64,000 nucleotides of DNA. Origin: Cryptomeria japonica. Its lineage: Eukaryota; Streptophyta; Pinopsida; Cupressales; Cupressaceae. The position numbers were made by a program, and so were the translations under genes. The DNA lies in NCBI RefSeq assembly GCF_030272615.1, contig NC_081415.1:630331240-630395239 (forward strand), written 5' to 3'. The notes beneath the pieces are model-generated. The model was not told the origin of the DNA. It did no database searches and saw only the letters and a list, made by a program, of their open reading frames with translations. Within the stretch, counting starts at the first letter, position 1. Each line of letters starts with the position of its first letter. Below are positions 45,600-56,546 of the stretch, piece by piece.

Positions 45600-46680
45600 A
45601 ATTTTAGGATTAGAGTTAGGGCAATGCCATTGTTGCCAAGAGTCCCCAAGGGAGTTCGAGAAAACCCAGCTCAGGTTCCACCTGGTTAGGATGATTTTCC
45701 AAATATCCTAGCTAAAAGTGCATTGATTGAGAATGTGGCAAGCCATCTCTTCTTCCCTACAGCAAAGAGAACACCTATTAGGAAAAATAATACCTCTTTT
45801 ATGAAGATTGTCCAAGGTTAATACCTTATTTTGGATGAAAATCTAGAAGAAGATATTGACCTTTGGAACTAACTTCTTGTTCCAAACTTTAGACTAGATG
45901 GGAGTTTCTTCCATCGGGTCATTGTGAATAGCCACAGCAAAGGAGATAGAATAAGTCCCATCCTAGGTTTCCCTCCATATCAATCTATCATCTTTGTTGT
46001 CTCTAGGGATATCAGCAAAGAGAGCAATTTGAAGGAACTTGAGCCCCGGACACTGCTGGCTAAAATTAATCCAGTTCCCATTTATCCAATAATCTCTGAC
46101 CTTTTCCCCATACCTGCTTTTGAACCGGTCTTTCCAATCTTTAAGGATTGGAATTTCCTCCAAAGGTTTATCCAGGATCCATCTATCTTCCCAAAATCTT
46201 ATTCTCCTCCCATCACCAAGGTTCCAAGTTCTGCCAGCAGTAGCCCAGCTTTTAGCGGATTGCACAACATTCCATATAGTGGATCCTTCAACAATGAAAG
46301 AGTTATCAAAGAATTCTTCCTCAGAAGGTTGCATATAGAGATATTTATTTTTCTAGATAGAGTTCCATTCTCTTTCCTCCCCTTTGAATCTCCAAATTTG
46401 TTTGGCTAATAAAGCTTTGTTCATAGAACCTATGTTCCTTAAACCCAGCCCACCAGAGGCCTTAGGGGAACAGATTTTATTCCAAGCAATAAGGGGAATT
46501 CTGTTTTTGACATCCACTCCCGACCAAAGGAATTTTTTTGGATTCTTTCAATGGCTTCCACAAACTTTGTGGGGATTTTGAACAGGCTGAGAGCATACAC
46601 AGGAAGGTTTTGGAGAGTGGCTTTGAGTAGGATGATTTTGCCTACTTGACTAAGGACAACCCCTTTCTAGCCAACAAGTT
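45600..46680 (-). pseudogene. LINE RT thumb and zf-RVT region, broken
   Basis: 45963-46334 contains WNVVQSAKSWATAGRTWNLG and IRFWEDRWI, the conserved block between RT and RNase H in plant LINEs. Below it, FPNRCSLCCREEEMACHILN near 45760-45810 is the zf-RVT cysteine/histidine motif. Upstream, VVLSQVGKIILLKATLQNLP (46590-46660) is the RT thumb. It is in the same frame as the RNase H ORF but has several stops. Confidence 0.82.
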
Positions 46681-46708
46681 TCAGGTTAAGTTTGTCTATT
46701 AGCTTGTT

Positions 46709-47214
46709 CTAGAAGGAGTCCTCAGGCTTAAGACACAGAGGAAGCCGCAAATAAGTAGAGGGAAACTCAGAGATATTGCAGCCAAGAATCCTTCCAATCC
46801 TTAGTTGCCTTTGGACTGGGGTGTTGATGAAAAATAGAGAACTTTCATCCCAATTGATTTTTTGGCCAGAGGTAGATTCATAAGTATTTAGAATATTCTT
46901 CATATTATTACCTTCCATGATGGTGGCTTTCCCCATAGTAATAGAGTCATCGACAAATTGTTCATGAGAACAAACAACATTGGAAGATGAAGGTTTCAGA
47001 CCCTTAAGGTTGTCGTCTTCCACATTTTTGAGAATGAATCTGCCTAGGCATTCAGCAAGAATGGTGAACAGGATAGGGGATATGGGGTCCCCTTGTCTGA
47101 GACCTCTAGAGCTTTTGAAGAAACAGGATGGGGAGCCATTGACAATAACAGTAGAGGAGGAAGTTTTCATAAGTTGAGAGTAGAGCTTAATAACTTTGTA
47201 ACCAAAACCAAATG
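46709..47214 (-). pseudogene. LINE reverse transcriptase, C-terminal half only
   Basis: RGLRQGDPISPILFTILAEC (about 47065-47125) is the RT domain B block. HEQFVDDSITMGK (about 46930-46970) is the FADD/YADD catalytic box with Val in place of Ala. TYESTSGQKINWDESSLFF follows. The LINE begins inside RT at 47214, so fingers and endonuclease are absent. Confidence 0.9.
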
Positions 47215-47228
47215 CTTATTCATTGTTT

Positions 47229-49664
47229 CTTCCTTATGCTCACTCTGTTTTTCAACTTTATTTTCATCCTTACTGATTGTCTTGCTGACTATCGGTTCAG
47301 ATATACTTTGTTCATGCCCTGTTCCAGTTTTAGTTTGTGCTTCTACTTCTGTTTCTACCAATTTCTCAATGTTAAGCTGAGTATCATCAGGGATGGTTTC
47401 AGTTTTCTCAACTTCAGTTGTTTTCTTATCCATGACAATGTTAAAGTCCTGAGTGTCCACATTCATAGTAAAAATAATGTTTGACTCCGAATTAGTGTCA
47501 TCTCTTGTCATTTCCTCTACCTTCTTTTCAAGTTGATTATCAGATTATGTTGGTTCCTCTGCAATTATTGGTGATGTGTCATGTGCTGGTGGAGGAAGGT
47601 TATCCTTGACCATGATATCAGGTATACTTCCAATTTTTCCTTTACCTTTATCTTTCTGATATACTTTGGTAAATGAATTGTCCATTTTCTGTCTATCCTT
47701 CTCTTATTTCTTCTCTCTTTCCACAAAAAATATATCCCACTTATCTATTGTGTCATCTGCAATTTCCTTAACTCTACCTACCATAAGGCTAACTTGCTAG
47801 TGACCACTCACAAAAACTGTTCTATTTGCCTCAGATATTAGATTATCAATTTCCTGCTTGGAATTAACAGGATGCACAGCTAATAGAGCTTCTACCTTTA
47901 ATTTATTATCAAGCTCCATGGCAGACATTCTCTTAACCTCTAATCTTAAGTATAAATCATTAGGTAGATCATCTACAACCTCAGTAAGAACTTTCTTGTA
48001 TATATCTAGATATAAAATAATGCTTACCTCTATAGTATCCTTATCTAAATCCTTGAAAGAATGATAAAGTTTATTCACATTACCAAGGTTACCATCTTGG
48101 GTGATTTCATTGATCAACTCTTTCGATGTAAGAGTATTTGGTGCCTTAGGTTCAGATTTCTTCTTTGGAGTTACTTTCTTCTTTGGACCACTGGGCTCTC
48201 TTATAGCCTATTGTTTCCTTCTCTATGTCCTTGACATCTTGGGAGATGGAGAAGGTTCCGGTGAGGGTTTTCTTTTCTTCATGTCCACTCTCTTGAATTC
48301 AGCTGCCTGATTAGTGTCAGAATCAGATGTAGTAGCTACAGGTGAAATGTGAGATACCGGTTGATGTTCTGATTGACTTTCTATCACACTAGCAGTAATA
48401 CCGCCAAGATTCATCAATCCTTCTTTAACAACTTTTGCCATCTTAGAATCATCTTTCATTAATTTCTCTCTTTTCTTTCTCTACTTCATCATAGCAACAC
48501 CACTTTCAATAGTTTCAGAATTACCAAATATTTTCTCTGTTGGTTCCAGTGGAGCATCTAGGAGTATTTTACCATATGAATCTAAGATGTGAGAATCCAC
48601 CTCATATCCCATTTCAATAATCCAGACAGTTTTGGGTCTAACTGCTTCCATCCGGATTTCATCTCTTTTCACTACAAAGCATATATGTTTATCATATTTA
48701 TCCACAATGCTTTGGGGAATCCTTTCCCTTTGTCTCATTTTAGCTTGGAAATTCTTGAAGTAGTCTTTTACCAACTCATCACCATCAGATCCTATTCCAG
48801 TAATTGCCTCCTTTATCTATTTTCCAACAAAAATATCATAGGCAAAATCCTTATGTCCTATATTGGGAATCTCTTTTGAAAAGTAAAGCATTAAACACAC
48901 TATCAGACTTCCAAATTTGAAGGTTCATTTCTTATCACCTTTGACTTTGTGCAAATTCTCTAACAATTCATCCTTTAGCCATTCACAAATATCAATCTTT
49001 GCATTGTTCAATATCATCTCATGTGCACTATGAATGCATGAACTTGACATAGAATTCAACCTATTTGTATGACCAACTTTATAGCCAATGATCATGCTAG
49101 CAAATTTAACATTTGTATCCTTTATATCATTGATACTAAGTGATCGGTTGTCAAATGTAGCTCTGGTTAAGCTCATAACCTCTTTGTTAGGGATTTTCTT
49201 CTTCTTGTCAGGCCTAGTGCCGGTGGATGGTAAATGAGTAACAGCCCTAATAGCTTCCTTGGTAATCTTAAATACTGAGTCCAACCACATAAATTCACCA
49301 TGAACCCTGCTAAGGACATAGTAGATGGATTCATCTAAGAATTTTGGCATATGGAGGATATCTATGAAACCTAAATCCTCAACTACCTTATGTTCCAGTT
49401 TCACTACCCCATTCTTGTCAGTGATAACATTCATGTACATGTTCATCAAATCTTCGGACCCTAAACTTTCTATGTAACAATGTATGTATGCCCTAGGGTC
49501 TTCAACAAAAGCAACTCCTTTCAAGATTCTAGAAAATGCACCAATGGACTCATCCAATTTTTCTATCTTAGGAATGATCTTGAAAATGGGTCTAGGTCAT
49601 TTTATGTTCTCCACAATGGTAGGGTTTGCTATGAATTCAGGAATAGAAGATGAAGATGCCATTG
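47229..49664 (-). pseudogene. Pol-less element ORF2, N-terminal half
   Basis: It likely starts at MASSSSIPEF (ATG at about 49660), with an early stop. A domain at 48925-49557 has VLSRVHGEFMWLDSVFKITK, EAIRAVTHLPSTGTRPDKKK and ICEWLKDELLENL, which resembles capsid-like or 'putative plant transposon' proteins but matches nothing catalytic. 48481-48774 continues it. A basic-rich nuclear-type cluster KRVDMKKRKPSPEPSPSPK lies at 48223-48300. 47797-48117 is helical. 47229-47511 is Glu/Thr-rich. The frame continues beyond the LINE at 43077. Several stops are present. Confidence 0.7.
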
Positions 49665-50065
49665 CAAAAGATAAATACCTTTTAACTAAGAAATCCTTGA
49701 ATGCTCTGAAAAGACCTTTGTTGCTTCGCCTTTAGAATGCCTTTTCTCAATTTCTTTCTCTTCGAATGCTTGGATGCTTGGTGAATTGAAATGAGAAGTT
49801 ACCGAGCCTTTATAACCAAAAATTAACTTACAACTATAATAAATGTTTCACCAGTGAACTGAAAACTCCACATATCTACCGGTAGAGAAGAAATATAACT
49901 TCTTACCACCAACCGAGGGTAAATCCATGATCTTCAATTTTTTGCCTTACCCCTAAGGATTATTCCTTAGTTGGATGAAAAATCTCCTGTCGGTGCAGGA
50001 TTGCTCTATTTTGTCAGTGCAGTGACAGATTCATCAATTCTCTGATCTCTCTTCATAATCCATTG
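49665..50065 (-). other. Spacer between ORF1 and ORF2 of the pol-less element
   Basis: About 400 bases without a gene. It contains ACCGGT motifs and ATAAAGGC near 49810. It could hold an internal leader or promoter for ORF2, but nothing specific can be shown. Confidence 0.45.
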
Positions 50066-51105
50066 TTTAGAAAATTCTTGCTTGAATTCAGTCACCTTTT
50101 CTTTGCCTTTGTCATTAGATCCTTAATTGTTCACTGGTACTGTCTTGCTTCTACAAAATTTTGCAATATTCCCAATCTTGTTACATGCATAACAAGTTAC
50201 ATTGTTTCTCTGAATAGCTTTTCCATAACCTTGATTGGTTTGAGTTCTGCATTGATTATATAAATGTCCAAATCTACTACAAACATAGCATTTCACATTC
50301 ATTGTACAATTGTCTGAGTTATGACCATTTTTATTGCATTTGGAACATTGATCGATGGGTAAGTTTGTATTCTGATTATTCCTAAATCTGCACTGATTTG
50401 CTCTATGACCAAATTTGTTGCAATTAAAATATTTCCCATTAAACTTATAAGCATTAGGTTGCCTTACCGGTTTGTTGTGATCATGATTGTTTGCAGTCCC
50501 AGAACTTTCTCCATGTTCAAATCCAAGTCCACTTGTTTCTCCATCAAGTTTCTAACTTTTTAGCATATCATCAATATTATCTAAACTCTTCTTGAATTTG
50601 TCTTTGTATTCATTTGCAGTGACCAAATTACCTTCCAAAGTGCTAACTTGTCTCAAAAGTTCCTCTTTGTCATGTTGCATGTGAATCAAATCTATTTTAA
50701 GTATATCATTTTCATAACTAAGCCTTATAAATTCATTTGAACTTTCATTAAGTCTTCTGGCCAAATCATCTTCATTCCTCTTTCTATCTTCACTATCCTT
50801 GCATAATCTCATGGTTAAATCTTGCATCTCATTCTTCATGTTACTGTTCTCTTGTCTCAATTTCTCTACAATATCTCTAAGAGTTTATTTTTCTTCATCA
50901 TCTTGATTTTGCAATTGCACATGTAATTATTTTCTCTTATTCTTTGCTATAACCAGGTTATCTTGAAGTGCTTTGATGAATTATCGAGCAGTTTTGAGTT
51001 CATCTTCCAGTTTGATATTCTTCAGTTTTTCTGCATCAAAATCTTTAAGAGCTCCTTCCAACTGTTGTCTCAAACTTTCCATCGGTACCGGTTTCAGAAT
51101 CTTCC
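50066..51105 (-). pseudogene. Pol-less element ORF1: coiled coil plus CCHC zinc knuckles
   Basis: It starts near MRKILKPVPMESLRQQLEG (about 51110), about 35 bases after the PBS. The first 180 residues form a long charged helix (50552-50860: DLARRLNESSNEFIRLSYEN, HDKEELLRQVSTLEGNLV), a likely coiled coil. Four knuckles follow at 50120-50450: NCNKFGHRANQC (its first Cys mutated to Tyr), CSKCNKNGHNSDNC, CYVCSRFGHLYNQC and CYACNKIGNIAKFC (its His replaced by Asn). This layout is typical of RNA-binding gag/nucleocapsid or LINE ORF1 proteins. No capsid fold is recognised. At least three stops lie in the first part. Confidence 0.72.
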
Positions 51106-51138
51106 TCATTCTATTAGGCTTCTGCAAATAGAGGACTA

Positions 51139-51151
51139 GGCTCTGATACCA
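51139..51151 (-). other. Primer-binding site of the pol-less element
   Basis: The minus strand reads TGGTATCAGAGCC, an exact match to the initiator Met-tRNA type site of Copia elements, two bases from the LTR. Confidence 0.92.
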
Positions 51152-51153
51152 AT

Positions 51154-51996
51154 TGTTAGATACTTGATCAGTCCCAAAGACACTGAGAGGGGGGGGGTGA
51201 ATTAGTGTCTAACCGGTGGATGATAGATTTAAACTTGTTTGCAACTTTATAACCCAAATTAATATACCGCTAAGCAAATAATAATGTGGTAAAGCAAAAC
51301 AGAAGTATAACCATCAATGCACACCATAACACAAATATTTTTGGTGAGGAAACCTGACAGGGAAAAAACCTCGGTGGGATTTGTGACCCACAATATTTAC
51401 TCACTAGCCAATATGAATAAATATTACTTATACAATAGGGGCCTGCACATGTAGGAAGGCCAACAGCCTAGAGCTCACTGCTCAATACAAAAGTGGAGTC
51501 CCACTGACTACAATTGGATAGTTAAATCCAATGATAATGTACTTCTCAAAATAGCATCTCCAATGTTGGATTCAGTGCCAGTTTAAGCTCTGTCAGATAC
51601 CTCTGCCATAAACCTTGCTTTGCTCTGCTATGCTCTTATTCGCTTAGAAAATAATTACATCATAATGAATATATAGTTATTCGCTCTCATATATCGCTTA
51701 CATTCATTACATATACACATTTCCTTTCTTACAAAATGACCTACAAGATCTCATACATATATGAGTCTTTACAATACATCATGTCAGCTATACAATATAT
51801 TTACAATACAAAACAATATTATTTTCTGTCTACTGAGAGTGTCGGTGTAGACAAGATGCCAGTGTGAATAACCTTGTAGTGCCTGTTGGTGCTGGTAGAT
51901 GATGTCTATTGCCGGTGTAACCTGTGAACCATGTTACTAGTTGGTTGGCATCAATGACAACATCAACTATTTTCATCTGAGTGTATAATGCCAACA
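51154..51996 (-). repeat. 5' LTR of the pol-less element
   Basis: About 843 bp. The U5 hairpin is perfect: AGACACT 51178-51184 with AGTGTCT 51204-51210, with the loop GAGGGGGGGGGTGAATT. The second hairpin is GTGGG 51374-51378 with CCCAC 51387-51391. A CATACATATATGAG box near 51745 is a possible TATA region. Confidence 0.92.
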
Positions 51997-52749
51997 ATAC
52001 CTACTAGGACTTTAAAAGAGGTCATATGGGGTCCTAAGGGGTCACACATGTGTTATGACACATGTGTGACCCCTTAGTACTGAATAGGACTATGGGGTCA
52101 TATGGTATCCTAAGAGGTATGTTGACCTAATAAGATGTTAAAAGGGTTCATATGAGGTCCTAAGGGGTCACACATGTTAAAACACATCCATGGCCCCTTT
52201 GGACGCCATATGACCCCTTAGGACACTATATGACCCTATGGGGTCATATGGTGTCCTAAGGGGTATGGTGTACCTACTATGACTTTAAAAGGGGTCATAT
52301 AGGGTCCTAATGGGTCACACATGTGTGACCCCATATGGCCTTGTATGACATTATATGACCCTATGGGGTCATATGGTGTCCCAAGAGGTATGTTATACCT
52401 ACTAGTACTTTAAAAGGTGTCATATGGGGTCCCCGGGGATTACATGTGTTAGAACACATGTATGGCCCCTTATGACCCCATATGACCCCTTAGAACATAG
52501 GTCATATGGTGTCCTAAAAGTTATGTTGCACATACTAGGATGTTAAAAGGGGTCATATGGGGTCCTAAGGGGTCACATGTGTTAAAACACGTGTGGCCCC
52601 TTAGTACCCCATATGACCCCTTAGGACACTCTATTATCCTATGGGGTCATATGGGGTCCTAAGGGGAAACACATGTGTAGCCCCTTGACCCCATATGGAC
52701 CCTAACAACACCATATGACCCCTTATGACACTAGATGATCCTATGGGGT
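51997..52749. repeat. Palindromic GGTCATATGG array, block right of the pol-less element
   Basis: A direct continuation of the array interrupted at 41129, same modules. It ends at CTATGGGGT, which is duplicated as the TSD of the next insertion. Confidence 0.92.
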
Positions 52750-53917
52750 TGTAATGGTGAAAAAGGATGAATGATGGAGAGATCAAGAGGAAAGATTTTC
52801 TTCCCTCTAAGGAGAGATGAAATTTTCACTCCAGATTTCCCTTCAAACGCCTTATTCACATTACATTTAAAAGAGGGGGAATTCACTAGATCCAATCTCT
52901 TATGACAGAGAATGAATACTAAATGAAATGATAATGGGATAGAAGTGATAAGATAACCCCTCTTTTAGAATAGAAAATTATTGAATTATGTTAAGTGTAA
53001 AAGTAGCAAAGAACTGATTATAACTTGAGATAGAAGTGTGAGGTGAAGTTGTGCACCTGGATCTGGTTATAATATGTCGAGACGAAGCTGCCCTATGAAT
53101 TAGAGGAAAAGTTGTTGAGACTATGCTTAAAGTGTCCACGGTCCTCCGAAAAATCCGTGAAATGAAAAGGGTTTTTCCGCCTCTGCAAATGGAGTCCAAA
53201 TCTATAAACATAGCTACGCACCTACAACCTACACACAGAAAAGAGAGGAAAAGGGGTTGGGATTGGGGGTTTTCCTTCACGTCAAACCCCAATTTTGGAA
53301 TTAACCAAATGATGAAAGAAAGTACTTGCAAGTAAATGTAAATGAAAGACTGAAATTTAAGTCACCTCAAGGGAGGTTGTAGATAGAATGTAGGTAGATT
53401 TTCTTGTATTGAATTGAATGTTGAAAGGGATCTCCTCTTCAATGGTTGAATCCTTGACTTGAATGCAACATCTAGCCTTGAAGGGAGACTTGAGAATGCT
53501 GAATGCTGGAAAGGAATGCTTGAATGCTCTTGAATGCTTGAATGTGTGATCAATGAAAACTTCCAACTTATGCAAATGGGAAGGTGAATATGACTTATAT
53601 ACTCATCAATTAGGGTTAATTAACTAATTTTCCATCACAGGTCGACACAAGGAAGGTTTTCCCACTTTATGCAATGTCCAATGCAAAGATAGGATAGAGG
53701 GGCCCCCAAAATAGAGCAAGGACAAGGGCACCACACCCCTGTCCTACCCTTGTCTCATGAAAGGAAGCAAGTTCAGGCAGTGTAGAGGGCAAAACAAGCT
53801 AGTTTTGGGGGGTTGAGCAAGTCTCGGGTCTCCGATTAGGTTTAGGGATTTGACTCACCAACATGAAGACTCTAATGTGGTCACAAATTGCAAGGGTCGC
53901 AATTTCATGACACTACA
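52750..53917 (-). repeat. 3' LTR of the TR-GAG-like element
   Basis: On the minus strand it starts TGTAGTGTCATGAAATTG and ends CACCATTACA. Bases 53218-53917 match 58903-59614. 52750-53217 have no visible partner at the other end. Confidence 0.82.
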
Positions 53918-53937
53918 TTTAGCCCCCACTTTAGTGG
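53918..53937 (-). other. Polypurine tract of the TR-GAG-like element
   Basis: The minus strand reads CTAAAGTGGGGGCTAAA immediately before the LTR start. This sets the element's orientation. Confidence 0.8.
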
Positions 53938-54663
53938 GAGTCTAAGCATACGCCAATACTATCGGTAAAGTATAAGGAAACAAGATTGAAATACTTCTAC
54001 CACGTCAAAGATGCAAGATGCGCCAAGCCCCCAGTGGACTTAGAATCTTATGACATCGATTGACATAGTAAAAGGGAAGATCGAGAAGGGAAAACCATGA
54101 CTGCAAGTAGCAAGGTTCCCCTCACTATGAGTCAAGAAAAATATACCAAAATTATGAAGCAAAGCCAAGTTCACTAAATAATTCTAAGTGTCAAGAAGGA
54201 AAATATGAGTGGAGTGTATGCCCCCATGTTAAAGCGATCACATGCGCCTTATTGGGAGCAATTGTTTTAAGGTGGGATGCCCCCAAGAGAGAGAAGAGAG
54301 GGAGCATGTTATCACAAGGATTTATCCCCCAATCGAGGAATAAACCCAAGGATAATGAACACAAAACACGAGGTAGTTTCACTTTCCTCAGGGTCAGTAT
54401 GTTGTATGATAACTCATGTATATCATATATGTATATGTGCATATAATAATTGGCATTCCCCAAAGAAAGGACACTACCTTAGAAGAAAGGGAAGAGAGGA
54501 TGTCTTTCGAGTCAACATGAAAGAGACCAAAAGAAATCGCAATGCTTTGCATCATCCTCAAGTAGACATTGAGGGAAAAATAGAAGAATAGGGATACACA
54601 TAGAAGAATGGTCACAAAAGAGCAAGAAAGGAGACAGAGAGAAGATCAACAGTGCTAATATTG
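53938..54663 (-). other. 3' non-coding region of the TR-GAG-like element
   Basis: No gene is supported. The short open frames here lack codon structure or known motifs. CCCCC-rich motifs (for example GCCCCCAGTGG near 54030) are scattered through it. Confidence 0.55.
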
Positions 54664-55707
54664 CTAATCTAGCATGACATCCACCTCCCAATCTTGTTGA
54701 TCACTATTTTGGGAAGGTGAGAAACATGCAAGAGGATAAATATCAAACACAACAGATGGAGCTATCACAAGATCCAAATAAGGACTATTCTCATGTGATA
54801 AGTCACTTTGTTCGATTCTAGGAGCTAGGATTAGGGTTTGTGAAAATTCAGTTGATAAATTCTTGTCCATGTCAACATATACATAATCACTATCAAAAGC
54901 ATTAAGAGTTGTTTTTCCATCATGAATAACATTTTCACTCATTTCTTCATCAAAATTTATAGAAAGAGGAATGTGAACATGAATAGGAGTAAAACCATCA
55001 CTTGTTTTGTGCAACTTAGGATTTGGAGATGTAGGTTCAACATCTTGCTTGGGAGAAAATGGAATCATATCAACTTTTGGAGTCTTCGGAGATGGAATGG
55101 TTTGAGGAACAACCTCACAAGCTCGAGCACAACACCTTTGTCGACGGTCTCTCACACAATGATTTCATCAAGTCTTAGCAAAAGACTAAGAAGGAGGAAT
55201 AATATTTATGAAAGGAGGAATGGTCTCCTCTTTGATAGTTTGAGGTTTTGGTTGAGGTCTTTTAGGTTGGACAAGAGGAGAGGCGGGAATGTTCTCTTTA
55301 TAAGAGAAAGGAGGTGGAACTGCACCATATAAAGGAGGAATATTAGGTATGGGAAGGAGATTAGGTCCATCATGAGGAGGTGTTACAGGTCTAACCTTAG
55401 GAGGAATATTGTTGTTCTTTTTAGGAGACGGCATAGTCACATCCATAGGAATAGGCTGAGGATTTTCCTTAGGGGGAAGATTAGTCCTATCCATTAGGGG
55501 AAGGATTTCATCTTCAAGAAGGATGGAAATATCAATTGTTGGGGATCTAGGTTGACTCAAGGATAAGATCATATCGTTCTTCCATTTTTTATAGGATTTA
55601 AAAAGATCATCACTCCTTTTTGGAAGAGATTGAAATTGCCTAGGCCAAAAGAGATCAATAGGAACACTAGGGCTTCTTTCAGATGGACAAAATAAGCTAC
55701 GGTTCAT
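54664..55707 (-). pseudogene. Proline-rich ORF of the TR-GAG-like element
   Basis: Two open stretches in the same minus-strand frame, separated by stops near 55156-55186. The first is dense in Pro (PPKENPQPIPMDVTMPSPKK, then PPKVRPVTPPHDGPNLLP). The second is polar and acidic (HIPLSINFDEEMSENVI, DSDYVYVDMDKNL). It follows the protease where RT would be expected. No domain is recognised. It may be a leftover of the spacer that Tat polyproteins carry between protease and RT. Confidence 0.6.
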
Positions 55708-56545
55708 GGTTATGATTTATCCATTGTGGGGGAATTTCAAACACTTGTGAATTGGAGAAGCAATAGCCTTCATGGAAGATAGCCAAGGGTATCCCAACTT
55801 CACACGGAATGCTTGGAAGAAGGAATGATAGCAAAGTTGACATCCATAGATTTAGTGTGAACTTCAAAAGGAAGGGTGATAGAACCAATGCTAGGACAAG
55901 AGAATCCATCAAATAACTTTACAACCACATTAGAGTCATCATAGATCAGTTTATGCAATCGTAAAGTGAAGAGATATTCCTCAATGATAACATTAACCAT
56001 GCAAGAGGGATCAACAAGAGCACCACGGCAAGGTATGTACTTAAGCTTCACAACTATGTGTAAAGGCCCATCATTCCCTAATGGTCTCATTAAGGTCAAA
56101 TGTAATACAAGGATCCTTAGGTGTCTTTTGTTTCTCTACCATGTTCACCAAATTTGGAGTTGTGGTAGTAAGATCAGAAGGAAAGAAAGAGGTATGTTCA
56201 GTCTCAATTACGTTAGAGGTATGAGAAGGCAAAGGATCAGTCAAAATCTTAAGATTTTGATTAGGAGGAGCTACTGATTTGGTTCCCTTATCATTCACAC
56301 CTATCATGGATATAGTATTATTATCAATCAAACCTTGAATATTACTTTTCAATGCAAAACATTTCTCAGTATCATGACCAAGCTGACGATGAAATTGACA
56401 AAAGGAATTGCTATCAAAATAAGGGGATGCAAGCTTAGATGGGTCTACTGGCTTGATAGGAGAAAGTTTGATAACATTTATTTGTAATAAATTAAAGACA
56501 TAATACTATGTAAATATTTATTCAAAGGAATAAATTGTCTTTATC
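55708..56545 (-). pseudogene. Knuckle and protease-like region of the TR-GAG-like element
   Basis: CQFHRQLGHDTEKC (about 56355-56400) is a C-x2-H-x4-H-x4-C zinc motif followed by FALKSNIQGLID, as in Tat gag. The protease-like block reads CRGALVDPSCMVNVIIEEYL (about 55965-56025), with DPS at the DGG/DSG position, probably inactive, and later SCPSIGSITLPFEVHTKSM. Stops at about 55800 and 56071 break it. Confidence 0.75.
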
Positions 56546-56546
56546 T

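Larger units (their letters stand above)
43092..47214 (-). mobile_element. 5'-truncated LINE (non-LTR retrotransposon), 14-bp TSD
   Basis: Flanked by CTTATTCATTGTTT at 43078-43091 and 47215-47228, an exact 14-base duplication as made by target-primed reverse transcription. Minus-strand order: RT (partial), zf-RVT region, RNase H, a further ORF, then a short A-rich 3' end. The endonuclease and the first half of RT are missing, the usual 5' truncation. It interrupts ORF2 of the LTR element. Confidence 0.93.
41130..51996 (-). mobile_element. LTR retroelement without pol (LARD-like), split by a LINE
   Basis: The 3' LTR is 41130-41981 and the 5' LTR 51154-51996. Both read TGTTAGATACTTGATCAGTC to AATGCCAACA in plus coordinates. 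A PBS TGGTATCAGAGCC lies next to the 5' LTR and a PPT next to the 3' LTR. Flanks gtacc (41125-41129) and atacc (51997-52001) share four of five bases and rejoin the array spacer. The internal region encodes a coiled-coil/zinc-knuckle ORF and a long charged ORF. No protease, RT, RNase H or integrase of LTR type is visible. It presumably relies on an autonomous Copia for movement, since LTR, PBS and PPT are Copia-like. Confidence 0.9.

Noticed and set aside
52978-53575. Short ORFs at the LTR of the TR-GAG-like element as possible genes
   Set aside because: They lie within the LTR, are repeated in part at 58967-59188, and show no domain.
53938-54663. Search for a host gene in this gene-poor interval
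   Set aside because: No ORF with motif, no splice-like structure and no similarity that I recognise. It is inside the TSD-bounded element.
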